64,000 nt of DNA, taken from assembly GCA_963556495.2 (NCBI GenBank), contig OY747714.1, positions 52,389,541-52,453,540 of the forward strand, in the 5' to 3' direction. The translations under genes were made by a program, and so were the position numbers. The notes under the pieces were generated by a model. It saw only the letters and a program-made list of their open reading frames with translations, was not told the origin of the DNA and made no database searches. The DNA comes from Valencia hispanica. Taxonomy: Eukaryota > Chordata > Actinopteri > Cyprinodontiformes > Valenciidae. Shown in pieces: positions 11,421 through 22,000 of this stretch; position 1 is the stretch's first letter, and each line of letters begins with the position of its first letter.

Positions 11421-11629
11421 CACAAGTACTTTCAAGAGCGTTTCGCAGATACCTCTGGTCCCCTCCTAGGTTGGACTCCTCCCCTCCTAGGTCGGTTCAG
11501 TTGAATTTTGCCTTATGAGACAGATGAACCGTAATGTGAAGAATGCCTGCAATCCCTGATGCTAGCTGTGTTAGCACAATAACCTTGGTGAAAAAGCTTT
11601 AGCTGTTTCTCTGATGAGGTGGTTGCTGG

Positions 11630-12474
11630 CCATGCTGTCTAATGATTCTACCAATTGGAAGCATATATATGGTGAACAGAATTGGTCCAAGCACAGAACC
11701 CTGTGGAACTCCACAAGTAACCCTTGAGAGTGAAGAAGATTTATCATTTAGATGAACAAACTGGAATCTATCAGACAAATATGATTTAAACCAGCCTAGT
11801 GCTGTTCCTTTGATCCCTGCAACATGTTCAAGCCTTTCTAAGAGAATATTATGATCGACTGTGTCAAAAGCAGCACTGAGATCTAACAAAACCAGAACAG
11901 ACACCAGTCCATTATCTGAGGCCATGAGAATATCATTAGTAACCTTCACCAGTGCTGTTTCAGTGCTATGATGAGCTCTAAAACCTGACTGAAACTCTTC
12001 AAACAGCTCGTTACTGTTTAGATGCTCACAGACTTGATTGGCAACAATTTTCTCAAGGACTTTGGATAAGAAAGGAAGGTTAGATATAGGTCTGTAATTC
12101 ACTAAGTCATCTTGATCAAGGGAAGGTTTCTTGAGTAAAGGTTTAATTACAGCTATTTTAAATTCCTGTGGTACGTATCCGTTTACTAAGGATAGATTCA
12201 TCATATCCAAAATGGGGCCAGGAACCAAATGGAACACTTCTTTAAATAATTTGGTTGGGATTGGGTCCAACATACAAGTTGAAGGTTTAGATGAGGCTAA
12301 TATTTTTGATAATTCCGAAAGCTCGACTGAATCAAAACAGCCTAAGCACAACTGAGGTTCTACAGTTCTTTCCGATACTGCCTCATTTAGTGAGGAAGAA
12401 GTAATCATGTTTGGGAGGATGCCAATTAATTTATTTTTAATAGAATAAATTTTATTTATGAAGAATCCCATAAA
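11630..12474 (-). pseudogene. L2 reverse transcriptase, N-terminal half (copy 1)
   Basis: An open frame with RT fingers and palm motifs: [44 protein letters not shown] and [13 protein letters not shown]. These are typical of the L2/CR1 group. The frame leaves the element before the catalytic YADD motif, so the enzyme cannot work. Both domains belong to one ORF2 and are separated from the endonuclease part by frame damage near 12470. Confidence 0.85.
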
Positions 12475-13553
12475 ATCATAACTGCTAAGAGCTGGGGAAT
12501 AGTTGGCTCAACAGAGCTATGACTCTGTGTAAGTTTGGCAACTGTACTAAAAAGAAACCTAGGATTGTTTTTATTCGCCTCTATTAATGATGAAAAATAT
12601 GCTATTCTAGCTTGTTGAAGGGTCTTTTTATACAGCAGTAGACTGTTATTCCAGGTTAAATAGGAATCCTCTAGATGTATAGAGCGCCATTTTCTCTCCA
12701 ACTTCCTAGTATTCTGCTTTAAAGTACGCAACTCTGCGTTGAACCAAGGAGTCAGCCTCCTATGACTAGCCACTTTCGTTTTTAAGGGGGCTACACTATC
12801 TAATGCCAAACGCAATGAGGACGTAACGCTGTAAACCAGATCATCAATTTCTGAAGGGTTAGAGATAGAATTGCTGCCATCCACTGTGTTACTCTGAGAC
12901 ACTGAGGAAAGTAAGAATGGAACAGATTCTTTAAAAATTGTTACAGCATTGTCTGATAAAGCTCTACTATAATGAAATGTTCTTTCAGATTTAAGATGGT
13001 AAGTTAAAGTAAATTGAAAAGTTATCAAGAAGTGGTCAGACAGGACCGGGTTATGTGGGTGGACTGTTATTTCCTCACACTCAATACCGTATGTCAGTAC
13101 AAGGTCCAAAGTGTGTTTACCCGAGTGGGTCGATCCCTGTACTTTTTGAGTAAAGCCAATTGAGTCTAAAATAGCATTAAAGGCTGCATTTAGGCTATCA
13201 CTTTCAGTATCCACATGAATATTGAAGTCCCCCACTATAATGACCCTATCAGTATTTAATACTAAATCAGATAAAAAATGTGAGATCTGATCCAAGAATT
13301 GAGAGTAAGGGCCTGGTGGACGATACAAAACCACAAACAAAAATGGTCTTAATGTTTTGCAACTTGGATGAGGAAAATTAAGGGTTAGATGTTCAAAAGA
13401 ACTGTAGCCATCAATTGGTCTGGGACTAATTAGTAAATCAGAACGGAAAATGGCTGCAACTCCTCCTCCTCGCCCAGTATTTCTAGGAATGTGAAAATTG
13501 AAATGACTGGAAGGAGTTGACTCATTTATACTGACATAATCCTCCTGCTGCCA
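12475..13553 (-). pseudogene. L2 endonuclease domain (copy 1)
   Basis: Apurinic-like endonuclease of the exonuclease-endonuclease-phosphatase fold: [24 protein letters not shown] and the C-terminal LSDHFLIT, then the linker to RT. The N-terminal EN motifs are partly lost by the deletion at 13553. Confidence 0.85.
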
Positions 13554-14065
13554 GCAGTTTCAGGTAGGATTTGATGTCGCCCGTTCTGGCCCCTGGCAAA
13601 CATTTTACTATTGTCAATGGTGTCTCTAATGCCATGTTTCTGACTATGGAGCTGCCAATTACCAGGGTCGGTTTCTCAGCGGGTGTGTCGCTGAGCGGGG
13701 AAAATCTGTTAGAAACGTGGACCGGTTGGTGGCGGCCCCGGGGGCTGGGTCCTAGAACTATGCTTCCTACGTACCGTCACCCAGCCAGCCTGAGGTCCCG
13801 GCTGCGCGGGCTCTACCGGAGGACAGCTAGGGGGATCTATCCTTGTTGGCTCCGCGCTGGCTAATGGGCTTCGGCTATCTGCTGGTTTTTCAACAGCGCG
13901 GAGCTGTGCTTCTAATTCTGATACCCTCGCCTCCAAAGCTACAAAAATATTACATTTATTACAGTTACCATTATCACTAAAGGAGGCAGGGAAGTAACTA
14001 AACATCTGACAGAGAGAGCAAGAGAGAAGAGAAGAGTTAGAGACAGGAGAGAGAAGAGTAGCCAT
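13554..14065 (-). pseudogene. L2 ORF1 N-terminal part (copy 1)
   Basis: Starts [12 protein letters not shown], with a paired-Cys stretch (CSLCQMF, CNKCNIF) and then a predicted coiled coil ([14 protein letters not shown]). A stop after PRF truncates it. The reading frame that continues into the esterase domain is offset, and most of the esterase is deleted in this copy. Confidence 0.75.
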
Positions 14066-14315
14066 AGCCGCAATGAAGCTAAGCTAACTGAGCTAGCGAG
14101 ACCTTACCACCCCAAGAAAAGCTGTGTGAAACACAAGGAGTTCCCAAAACATAAAGTACACCACCACAAAACGTGTGTTTTAGTAGCTTGTGTGTTAAAA
14201 TAACTTAGAAAGGCCTCAGGACAGAGAAAATAAGATCAATTTAAGAGTCTGAACACCAAACAGCTACAGGGAGCACAACAGTGACAACAGGAAATGACGC
14301 GATACGGCTTACCCC

Positions 14316-14870
14316 GTTTAAAGGTTCACCAAAGAGAATATAATGCGACAATTTTCATGTGCCATGAAAAAGGAACTTCATGGTCCTAATTACAAATTTT
14401 CAGGTAACTATTTCTTGAATTCATAGCTGCCAGGGTGGCAGCAGGGGTGGCAAGGCTTTCTGTTAGGGTGGGAACTGCCACCCTATGCCACCCCAGTAGA
14501 TCCGCCAATGTCTTCATGAGGTTATTATGTAACTTGTATTAAAAAACTGTAAAATAAGGAGACTGGTTAAGAAGGATGTTATTAGTAAACAATGCATGAC
14601 TAAAGAACTACAAAATGCCTGTAAGAAGAAAAATTACTTGTATACAAGCTTCCTAAAATTAAGAATAAGATGCTGAAAACGTGTATAAAATATATAAAGA
14701 TAAATCAATATATATATAATAAGAAAACATACAAAACAATACTATAGTGATTCACTGTATAAAAATAGCAATAATATAAAGGCTACATAGAATAATAAAT
14801 AGTGTAGTAAAAAAGGATAAAGGAGCATCAATTTATCCAGATTACTTTATCAAAGAAAATTCAGACATAC
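14316..14870. other. AT-rich sequence, no gene
   Basis: Contains a small inverted motif (GGGTGGCAG at about 14453 versus CTGCCACCCT at about 14490), which could be a DNA-transposon end, followed by AT-rich sequence. No coding signal. Confidence 0.4.
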
Positions 14871-14879
14871 TTAATCCCC

Positions 14880-15312
14880 CTTTATTAATGCAGCTACACT
14901 GGCTCCCCAGTCACTACCGAGTACATTTTAAAATTCTGGTTTTAACATGTAGAGCTCTGAACGATCAAGCCCCATTTTATATTGGAGAGCTTCTGCAGCC
15001 ATATGTGCCCAGCAGGTCCCTGAGGTCCAGTGATCAGGATCTGCTGGTTACAAAGAAAACTCGGCTGAAAACAAAAGGTGACGGAGCCTTTGCAGAAGTG
15101 GACCTCCTTGTGGAACTCCTTTCCTCTCAGCCTGAGATCTGTGGACTCTGATCTCTTTTAAAAAGCAGCTAAAACGCATCTCTTTAAACTTACCTTTGAA
15201 TAGTTTTATTTGTTTTTCTGTCTCCTGTGTTGTGTTTTATTGTAAAGCACTTTGTGATTTTTATTTTGAAAGGTGCTATATAAATAAAGTTTTACTTACT
15301 TACTTACTTAAT
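14880..15312 (+). mobile_element. LINE 3' fragment (RT C-terminus and ACTT tail)
   Basis: Encodes the conserved C-terminal RT-region pattern (LHWLPSHYRVHFKILVLTCRALND), then ends in a fish LINE 3' terminus: AAAGCACTTTGTGATT, GTGCTATATAAATAAAG and (CTTA)n near 15290-15312. It is 5' truncated, as expected from target-primed reverse transcription. Confidence 0.75.
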
Positions 15313-15329
15313 GTAAAACAAATAGTAAA

Positions 15330-15800
15330 TGAGTTCAATATAGGGGCAGGTCTGAAAAATAAAATTCGTGTTACGAGTGATAACAATGCAGGTTATAATG
15401 TTATTGATAATATAAACAGTGTGTTTTTGGATAAGGTAGAAAATGTTTTAATAATACACGTGTAAGTAAAAGATCACTTGATTGTGATGAAATGATACTA
15501 GTGAAGAATATAATAGATTATGTTATTGACCCTTTTACTTACTTATGTAATTTATCATTTTCTATAGGAACATTTCCTGAAAAGATGAAAAAGGCTAAAA
15601 TAATCCCACTTCATAAAAGTGGAAACAAACATTTCTTCTCCAGTTACAGACTGGTTTCTCTGCTGTCACAAATCTCAAACATATTAGAAATTTAATTTGT
15701 TGCCAGGCTGGACACATTCCTTGACAGACAGAATATTTTGAGCAGTTTTTATGGACCTTAATAAAGCATTTGATCATAACATTCATACGCTATCAGAGAA
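15330..15800 (+). mobile_element. Degenerate non-LTR reverse transcriptase fragment
   Basis: Frames encode IGTFPEKMKKAKIIPLHKSG and then SSYRLVSLLSQISNILE, the fingers motif of non-LTR RTs (NYRPISLLPxxSKxLE), and farther on a MDLNKAFDH-like palm motif near 15752. Frames are broken and the clade is uncertain. Confidence 0.6.
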
Positions 15801-16050
15801 GCTAATAAAAGACAGCTTCCAACCAACATGCCAATGATTTACAGATACATCATTTACTGTTATTGTATCATCTACAGTTCATTACAGTGCAAAACAGGAC
15901 GAAACAAAAAAATAACACAAAACGCACCCAGACATGGAAGAAAGAGACGTTTTTACATTTCTTTGGAAACCTGTGGACTCGATATCCTGACAGGCTGCTG
16001 TTTGTACTGAACACACAAACACAATAATTAACAATCAAGAAAATACTGTG

Positions 16051-18807
16051 AAGATACTGTGTCAGTGAAGGAAGGTGGAGCTGATCGCTGTTTAGCCAAG
16101 CCAGAGAGGATGACGTCTTAGCTAAAGGCTGCTACCCGCGCTCCAACAGCCATAAGGCCTCCCACTGCTAACCGACCGCAGCTATTGTTAGCTTGCCGGC
16201 TAACGTTGTTTAGCTTCCCCCATCATTAACGTAGCAACCTGGAGTACTTAAACCGTTCAATAAGGTCTGTCTGGGCAGAGGCGAGATTAGTTTAGGATAA
16301 ACAAGATTTAAGGGTTGTTTATTTTCACTGTGATTCGTTACTTTGTGTAAGATTTCATTTATTGTTTGGGTACAAACAGGCCATTCGGCCTGGAGGTTTA
16401 AATGGTGATTTTCGAGGTTTCCGATTGAAAGTCCTTTTATATCCTGCAACCTGAGTTACTCAATCCCACAGTTTTCCTTTGTTTGGTGTTTAATAAATGA
16501 ACCAGAGCGGCTTTAAGCGGCTCCACGTGAGTTAGCTATAAGCTACATGCTATAGCGCACCACAGGCCTGCCATTGACTGCTTGGCTTCATGAACAATAA
16601 AGACACTGAGGGCTCGGGGTGGGGGTTGGGGGATGTGTGGCTGCCTTCCCCACATCCCGCCCCTCTGTTTTAAATGCACATTATCACAATAAGCATCAAC
16701 AACATACTCAAACGGGAGGATGGAAGCTAGGGGTCTTTCCGCACCCCTGTTCGATATTCGTGGGGCGCCCCAACACGGGGCGCTGGGATGTTGGTGGTGG
16801 GAATTGGCCTGGGGTGGCGGTGGCCCCTCATCGGCCGGTCCCTTGTCGGGTCCCTGCTGGGGGGTGGGGCGCTGGGATGTTGGCGATGGGAATGGGCCTA
16901 GGGTGGCGGTGGTGCGTGGCGGCCGGCGGCCGGCCGCGGCCCCTGCAGTGCCAGGGGCCCCTCGTCGGCCGGTCCCTTGTCGGGTCCCTGCTGGGGGGTG
17001 GGACGCTGGGATGTTGGCGATGGGAATGGGCCTAGGGTGGCGGTGGCCGCGGCCCCTGCAGTGCCAGGGGCCCCTCGTCGGCCGGTCCCTTGTCGGGTCC
17101 CTGCTGGGGGGTGGGGCGCCCCTGGGCCCCGGCTCTCCCGGTCCATGGACCGGCCCGCCCTGGCGCGGCCGGTTGCCGGCGGGGCTCGTGGGCTCGTCAC
17201 TGCTGCCCCCCGGGCCCCTGCATAGTGGCCACTGGATGTTCCCCTGGGGTTCTCCTTTGGTTCTCTCCTGGGGGATCCGGTCGGCCCCGCCCGGGTCCAC
17301 CTGGAGCTCTGGGGGTCCTTTGGACGTCTTTGCTCCGATCTCCTTCATGTCTGCATCGATTCCTGGGAGACGGATTGATGTCTGCTCACACCAGCTATTG
17401 AACACTCTTATGGAGAAACCTTATATGCACCAGCATGCTAACACACACACATAGATGTGGGGTCTCTGGTGTTCAAGGAAATATTCTTGGGCTGAGGTTA
17501 TCATTACTAGAGCTTGAATAATCGGTACCATGAGTTTTTCTGTGACGTTGTTGTTGTATTTTTATATCTATTTTTGTGTGAGGTGGTTGTGTAATTCTTA
17601 GTTCACGATGTTTGGTTGGTTTTGTCGATGTTCCTTTTTCGTGTTTTGTTTTGTTTTTCCCCCTCTCTCTGCCGTCCTGTGGGTACGGAGGCAGACTTCA
17701 ATGTCTTCCTGTGTTTTCTTTGTTCCCCTTCCTCTCTTGTATTTTCAACTCACCCTCTCTCATGACATTTTGTTTCCTACCTCTCTTCTTCATCTTCCTT
17801 CTTTCTTCTCCTTAATTTTCCGTCTCCGTGTCCATAACATCAGGAAATAAAAACCCCAACAATTCATAATAAAGATTTTTCACACATATATCAAGTGGAG
17901 GACTATAGCAAAAGCTGTACTGCTCCGCTTGTGAAAGTAAATCTGTTGGGCTTCTACTTGGTACTCAGACACCAATTCTGAGCTCCACACTGCCAAACAG
18001 GACACGTTAAGAAAAAAGAAAAAAATAGAGATCGGCTTTAAAACAGATAGTTTAAACATTAAAACTAATCTTTTAAGTCGTTTTTGAAACCGCCTTCTTG
18101 GTAAGTCGAAATCCTAAATTAGATCGACGTAATTGGTATGACTGTTAACGTCAACATAAAGTCTAAATATTAAATTAGATCAATCACTGCGGTGACCGAT
18201 CCATAAAACAGAATCAATTCTCTAAAGGTTGTTGATTTCTAATTCAGCAAATGGTTTAATGAAACATTACTTCTTCCAAACAATGTTTCCCTTCACTTCT
18301 GCTTTGCATTGTGAATTGGTGGTTTGAAAACAAACCAGAAGGTGCTGATTACTCTTAAACTAACCACAAGTCGTTTAAAACTAATTTAGCTTAATTTCCA
18401 AAACTCTTCAATACAAGCCTTGGTCTTTAAGCAAACATTCATTCTGAACTGTGACATCATTATCAATTTATTGGTTATTGTTTCTACTTCTTTGCATATT
18501 TATCACATTTATTGTGTACTTTTGGGTGTCAGTTTTATTATTATTATTCTTTTCTTAGTAGTTTAGTTGTGTGTTACTAGCTTAGTGAGTTTGTTGATTA
18601 AAGTATGTTAACTGAGTTGATCTCAGCCTTATCAGGCAGGTAAGCATAAACATTAACTGAGACCAATTTGGCTATTGTATTCCTGGAATCCAGGTAGTGC
18701 CCTAAATTTGGTAATTTTTACATGAAATTATTAATCTTATTAATAATTGCCCTAAGCAGTTATTCATGATTATTCATAGCCAAATCCTACCTATCTGTGT
18801 CACAACA
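16051..18807 (+). repeat. Left arm of a long inverted repeat flanking MHC class II alpha
   Basis: Segments 16051-16596 and 18004-18807 are the reverse complement of 27604-28048 plus 26020-26130, and of 25118-26019. Matching landmarks include the block around CATAAGGCCTCCCACTGCTA and the block around ATTCATAGCCAAATCCTACC. A related direct-orientation fragment at 37400-37500 and 38277-38375 shows that this is a dispersed element. Its class is not recognised and it has no clear coding capacity. The arm contains an extra 1.4 kb (16597-18003) that the right arm lacks. Confidence 0.8.
16597..18003 (+). mobile_element. Insert specific to the left arm: GC-rich tandem block plus T-rich 3' part
   Basis: Absent from the right arm, so probably an insertion. 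16620-17230 is very GC-rich with 110-140 base repeats (CGGCCGGTCCCTTGTCGGGT at about 16833, 16969 and 17080). 17430-17860 is T-rich and ends GGAAATAAAAACCCCAAC, like a retroposon 3' end. Overlapping long frames in the GC-rich part are compositional. Confidence 0.5.
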
Positions 18808-18949
18808 GCAGCATGAGTCTTTTTATCAGATTATGGTTGTCAATCCCAGGTCTGCTGGAGGAGGAGGAGTCCAGGCAAAGTCCTGACCAATCAGAGACCA
18901 GAACCTGTATGTCAGTCGTCAGATAGATGCATGTAGCTTCCTCAGTCTA

Positions 18950-18994
18950 CCTGGTTACTGATGACATCATATAAGGTGTGCCGTCTGATTGGCT
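18950..18994 (+). promoter_or_regulatory. MHC class II X1-X2-Y promoter module of the alpha gene
   Basis: X1-like CCTGGTTACTGATG (18950-18963) overlaps an X2/CRE-like TGACATCA (18962-18969). A consensus Y box, CTGATTGGCT (18985-18994), follows after 15 bases. Order, orientation and spacing are those of the SXY module bound by RFX, CREB and NF-Y and read by CIITA. The start codon is about 60 bases downstream of Y. An upstream S/W box is not clear. Confidence 0.75.
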
Positions 18995-19055
18995 GCTGGA
19001 TTTACTATTACTAACTGACTCAGGTAAATTCAGACAATACCTCAGAGAGCTGCTG

Positions 19056-22000
19056 ATGAAGATGGAGCTGGTCCTTCTCCTCTGCTTCGTTCTGTGTGTT
19101 TCTGCCAATGGTAAAGACCTCACCTGCTCAACAAGTCCACCTTTCTACTGCCACACTGACTAGAGGTTCAAACTTACTGTTTCTGCTAGCGAGTCAATCC
19201 TCTGCTCTCTTTTCAGTTCAACATGACCATTTCGATGTCATTGCATGTTCAGACATTGATGGAATCAACATGATAATCCTGGATGAGGAACAAATTTGGC
19301 ACGCTGACTTTGTCCAAAAGAAAGGAGTTGTTACGCTACCAGACTTTGCCCACCCTCTTGGCTTTGGAGGATTTTATGAGCAAGCTGTGGAATCACAACA
19401 AATCTGCAAAGATAACCTGAAGGCATTCCATGTTAATATGCAGGACATCCCTGATGCACTTGGTAAGGACAGATCAACTCTGGTTCCTTTGAGCTGTGTT
19501 GGAGAACCTGAACTAGACATTATGTTGAAGTCGTTTATATAGGACTGAAAGGAAGTGAGACTAAATATGACAGCGATACTGTGAGAACATTTGGACCTCT
19601 GGTTACTCAGTCAGTCGTTTTTTCTGACACCACCAAACCTACGTCTGCTGTTTCTTGTTTAGTTGAGTCCAGATTACTGACGGCTCTGTTTCAGTATATC
19701 TGTGTATGCTGGGGTTGTTAATGTTTAATGTGATCCTGCATGTGTTTCTCCACAGATCCTCCAACCAGTCAGGTCTACACCTCTAATATTGTGGAGCTGG
19801 AAGTGAAGAACGTCCTGATCTGTCATGTCTCTGGTTTCTATCCTGCTCCCGTCTGGGTCTCCTGGACCAAGAACGGAGAGAAGGTGACTGAAGGAGCCAG
19901 CATAAACTTTCCCTCCCTTAACAAGGACAGCACCTTCACCCAGATCTCCAGGCTGGACTTCATCCCTCAGCTAGGAGACATCTACAGCTGCTCAGTGCAA
20001 CATCCAGCTCTGACAGAACCACAGAGCAGGATCTGGGGTAAGGAACCTTCATTTACTGAACCTGAACCTGGCAGAAAACAGCTAAACAAGCAGTAAGGCA
20101 AGGCAATTTTATTTGTATAGCACACTTGCAACAACAAGGTAATTCAAGGTGCTTTACATGATTTGGTGATTCAAAAGAAAAAAAAACCATAGAATATAAC
20201 ACTGGAAATTAAAAGCAGCAAATTAGCATGAAACACACACAACACGTGATACACAATAAAGCAAGAGAGCATGAACACATTTGATACATATGACAATCAT
20301 TTACTCAAAGATAGCTCTAAACAGATGGTTTTTAGTCTCGATTTATAGCAGCTCAGTGTTTCAGCAGCTCTACAGTTTGTTCTCGTCAGTTTGCACTCAA
20401 GTTTGTTCCAGATTAGAGGAGCAGAGACACTGAAAGCTGCTTCTCCATGTTTGGTTCTGATTCTAGGGATGTTGAGTAGACTTGAATTAGAGGACCTGAT
20501 TGGTCTGGGGGAGGGGGGGGTTGCTATAGTAACAGTAGATCTTCAACATATTTTGGTGCTAAGCCATGTAATTATTTATAAACTAGTAAAAGTATTTAGA
20601 AGTCTATTCTCTGAGCTACAGGGAGCCAGTGTAAGGACTTTAGAACTGGGGTGATGTGCTCTACTTTCCTGGTTCTAGTGAGGAACACGAGCAGCAGCGT
20701 TCTGGATCAGCTGCAGCTGTCTGATTGACTTTTTAGGCAGACCTGTGAAGACGCTGTTGCAGTAATCAATCCGACTAAAGATAAACGCATGGATGAGTTT
20801 TTCTAGGTCCTGTTGTGACATCAGTCCTTTAATCCTAGAAATGTTCTTCAGGTGATAGAAGGCTGACCTTGTTATTGACCTTTATGTGACCCTGGAGGTT
20901 CAGGTCTGAGTCCATTACTACACCTAGATTTCAGGCCTGATCAGTAGTTTCTAGCTGTATTAACTGAAGCTGTGTGCTGACTGTTGATCTTTCCTCTTTA
21001 GGTCCAAAAATAAATACTTATGTTTTGTTTCTGTTCAGCTGGAGAAAGTTATGGCACATCCATCCATTGATTTGCTCGATGCATTTACTTAGGGTTTGGA
21101 TGGGTTCAAAGTCACCTGGTGACATCGTAATGTAGAGCTGAGTATCATCTGCATAGTTTTGGTAGCTAATGTTATTGGTTGTTATAATCTGGGCTAGTGG
21201 GAGCATGTAGATATTAAATAAGAGGGCCCCCAGGATGGAGCCCTGGGGCACCCCACATGTGATTTCTGTTTGTTCTGATGAAAAGTTTCCTATTGAAACA
21301 AAGAAGTCTCTGTTCTTTAGGTAAGACTCAAACCAGCCAAGTCCTGTACCAGAGAGTCTGACCCAGCTCTCCAGTCGTTCCAATAATATATCATGATCAA
21401 CACTGAGGTCCAACAGAACCAGCACTGTGGTTCTACCACAGTCTGCATTTATGCAGATGTCATTGAAAACTTTGACTAGGACAGTCTCAGTGCACGGCAA
21501 CCAGACTGAAAAACACCAAAGCGGTTTGTCATTGTTAAGAAGCTATTTAATTGGTGAAACAGCTTTTTCAATAATTTTATTGATGAATGGAAGATTAGAG
21601 ATCGACCTGTAGTTCTGCATTAACGTGTCGTCCAGATTTTTCTTCTTTTTTAGCAGTGGTTTAATAACTGCTGTTTTTAAAGCCTGGGGAAGAGACCTGA
21701 CAGGAGGGATGAGTTCACTACTTTAATCAGATCAGACCCAATGACAGGGAAAACTTCCTTGAGGAAAGCTGTGGGTAGGATATCAAGACAGCAATAGGAG
21801 GAGCTTAATTGGTTAATTATTAAAAAAAAGGTTTTTTTTGGTTTAATTCATGAAATGTTGACATTTTTTATACCTTAGTGGTAGCTGGGTAAAACATTGG
21901 TGGTCGGTTCGGTGCTGTGGTACAGACCAACTGTCTAATTGTTAGAATCTTCTCAGTGAAAAAGCTGTAAATTCATTGAAGGCCCTAGGGGAGTTTAGTT

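Larger units (their letters stand above)
11630..14316 (-). mobile_element. L2-type LINE copy 1, 3' end missing and internally deleted
   Basis: Nearly identical to the longer copy at 42391-47347. It keeps the same 5' terminus (ending ATACGGCTTACCCC near 14316), the N-terminal part of ORF1, the endonuclease, and RT up to the region before the YADD box. It stops abruptly at CATGCTGTC near 11630, so the C-terminal RT and 3' UTR are gone. About 680 bases present in copy 2 (45890-46577) are missing at about 13553. LINE copies normally lose 5' sequence, so loss of the 3' end implies a later deletion or recombination. Confidence 0.9.

Noticed and set aside
16536..17454. Overlapping 244-289 codon Pro/Gly/Arg-rich frames on both strands
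   Set aside because: They come from GC-rich tandem repeats with few stop codons. No domain, and frames overlap on both strands.
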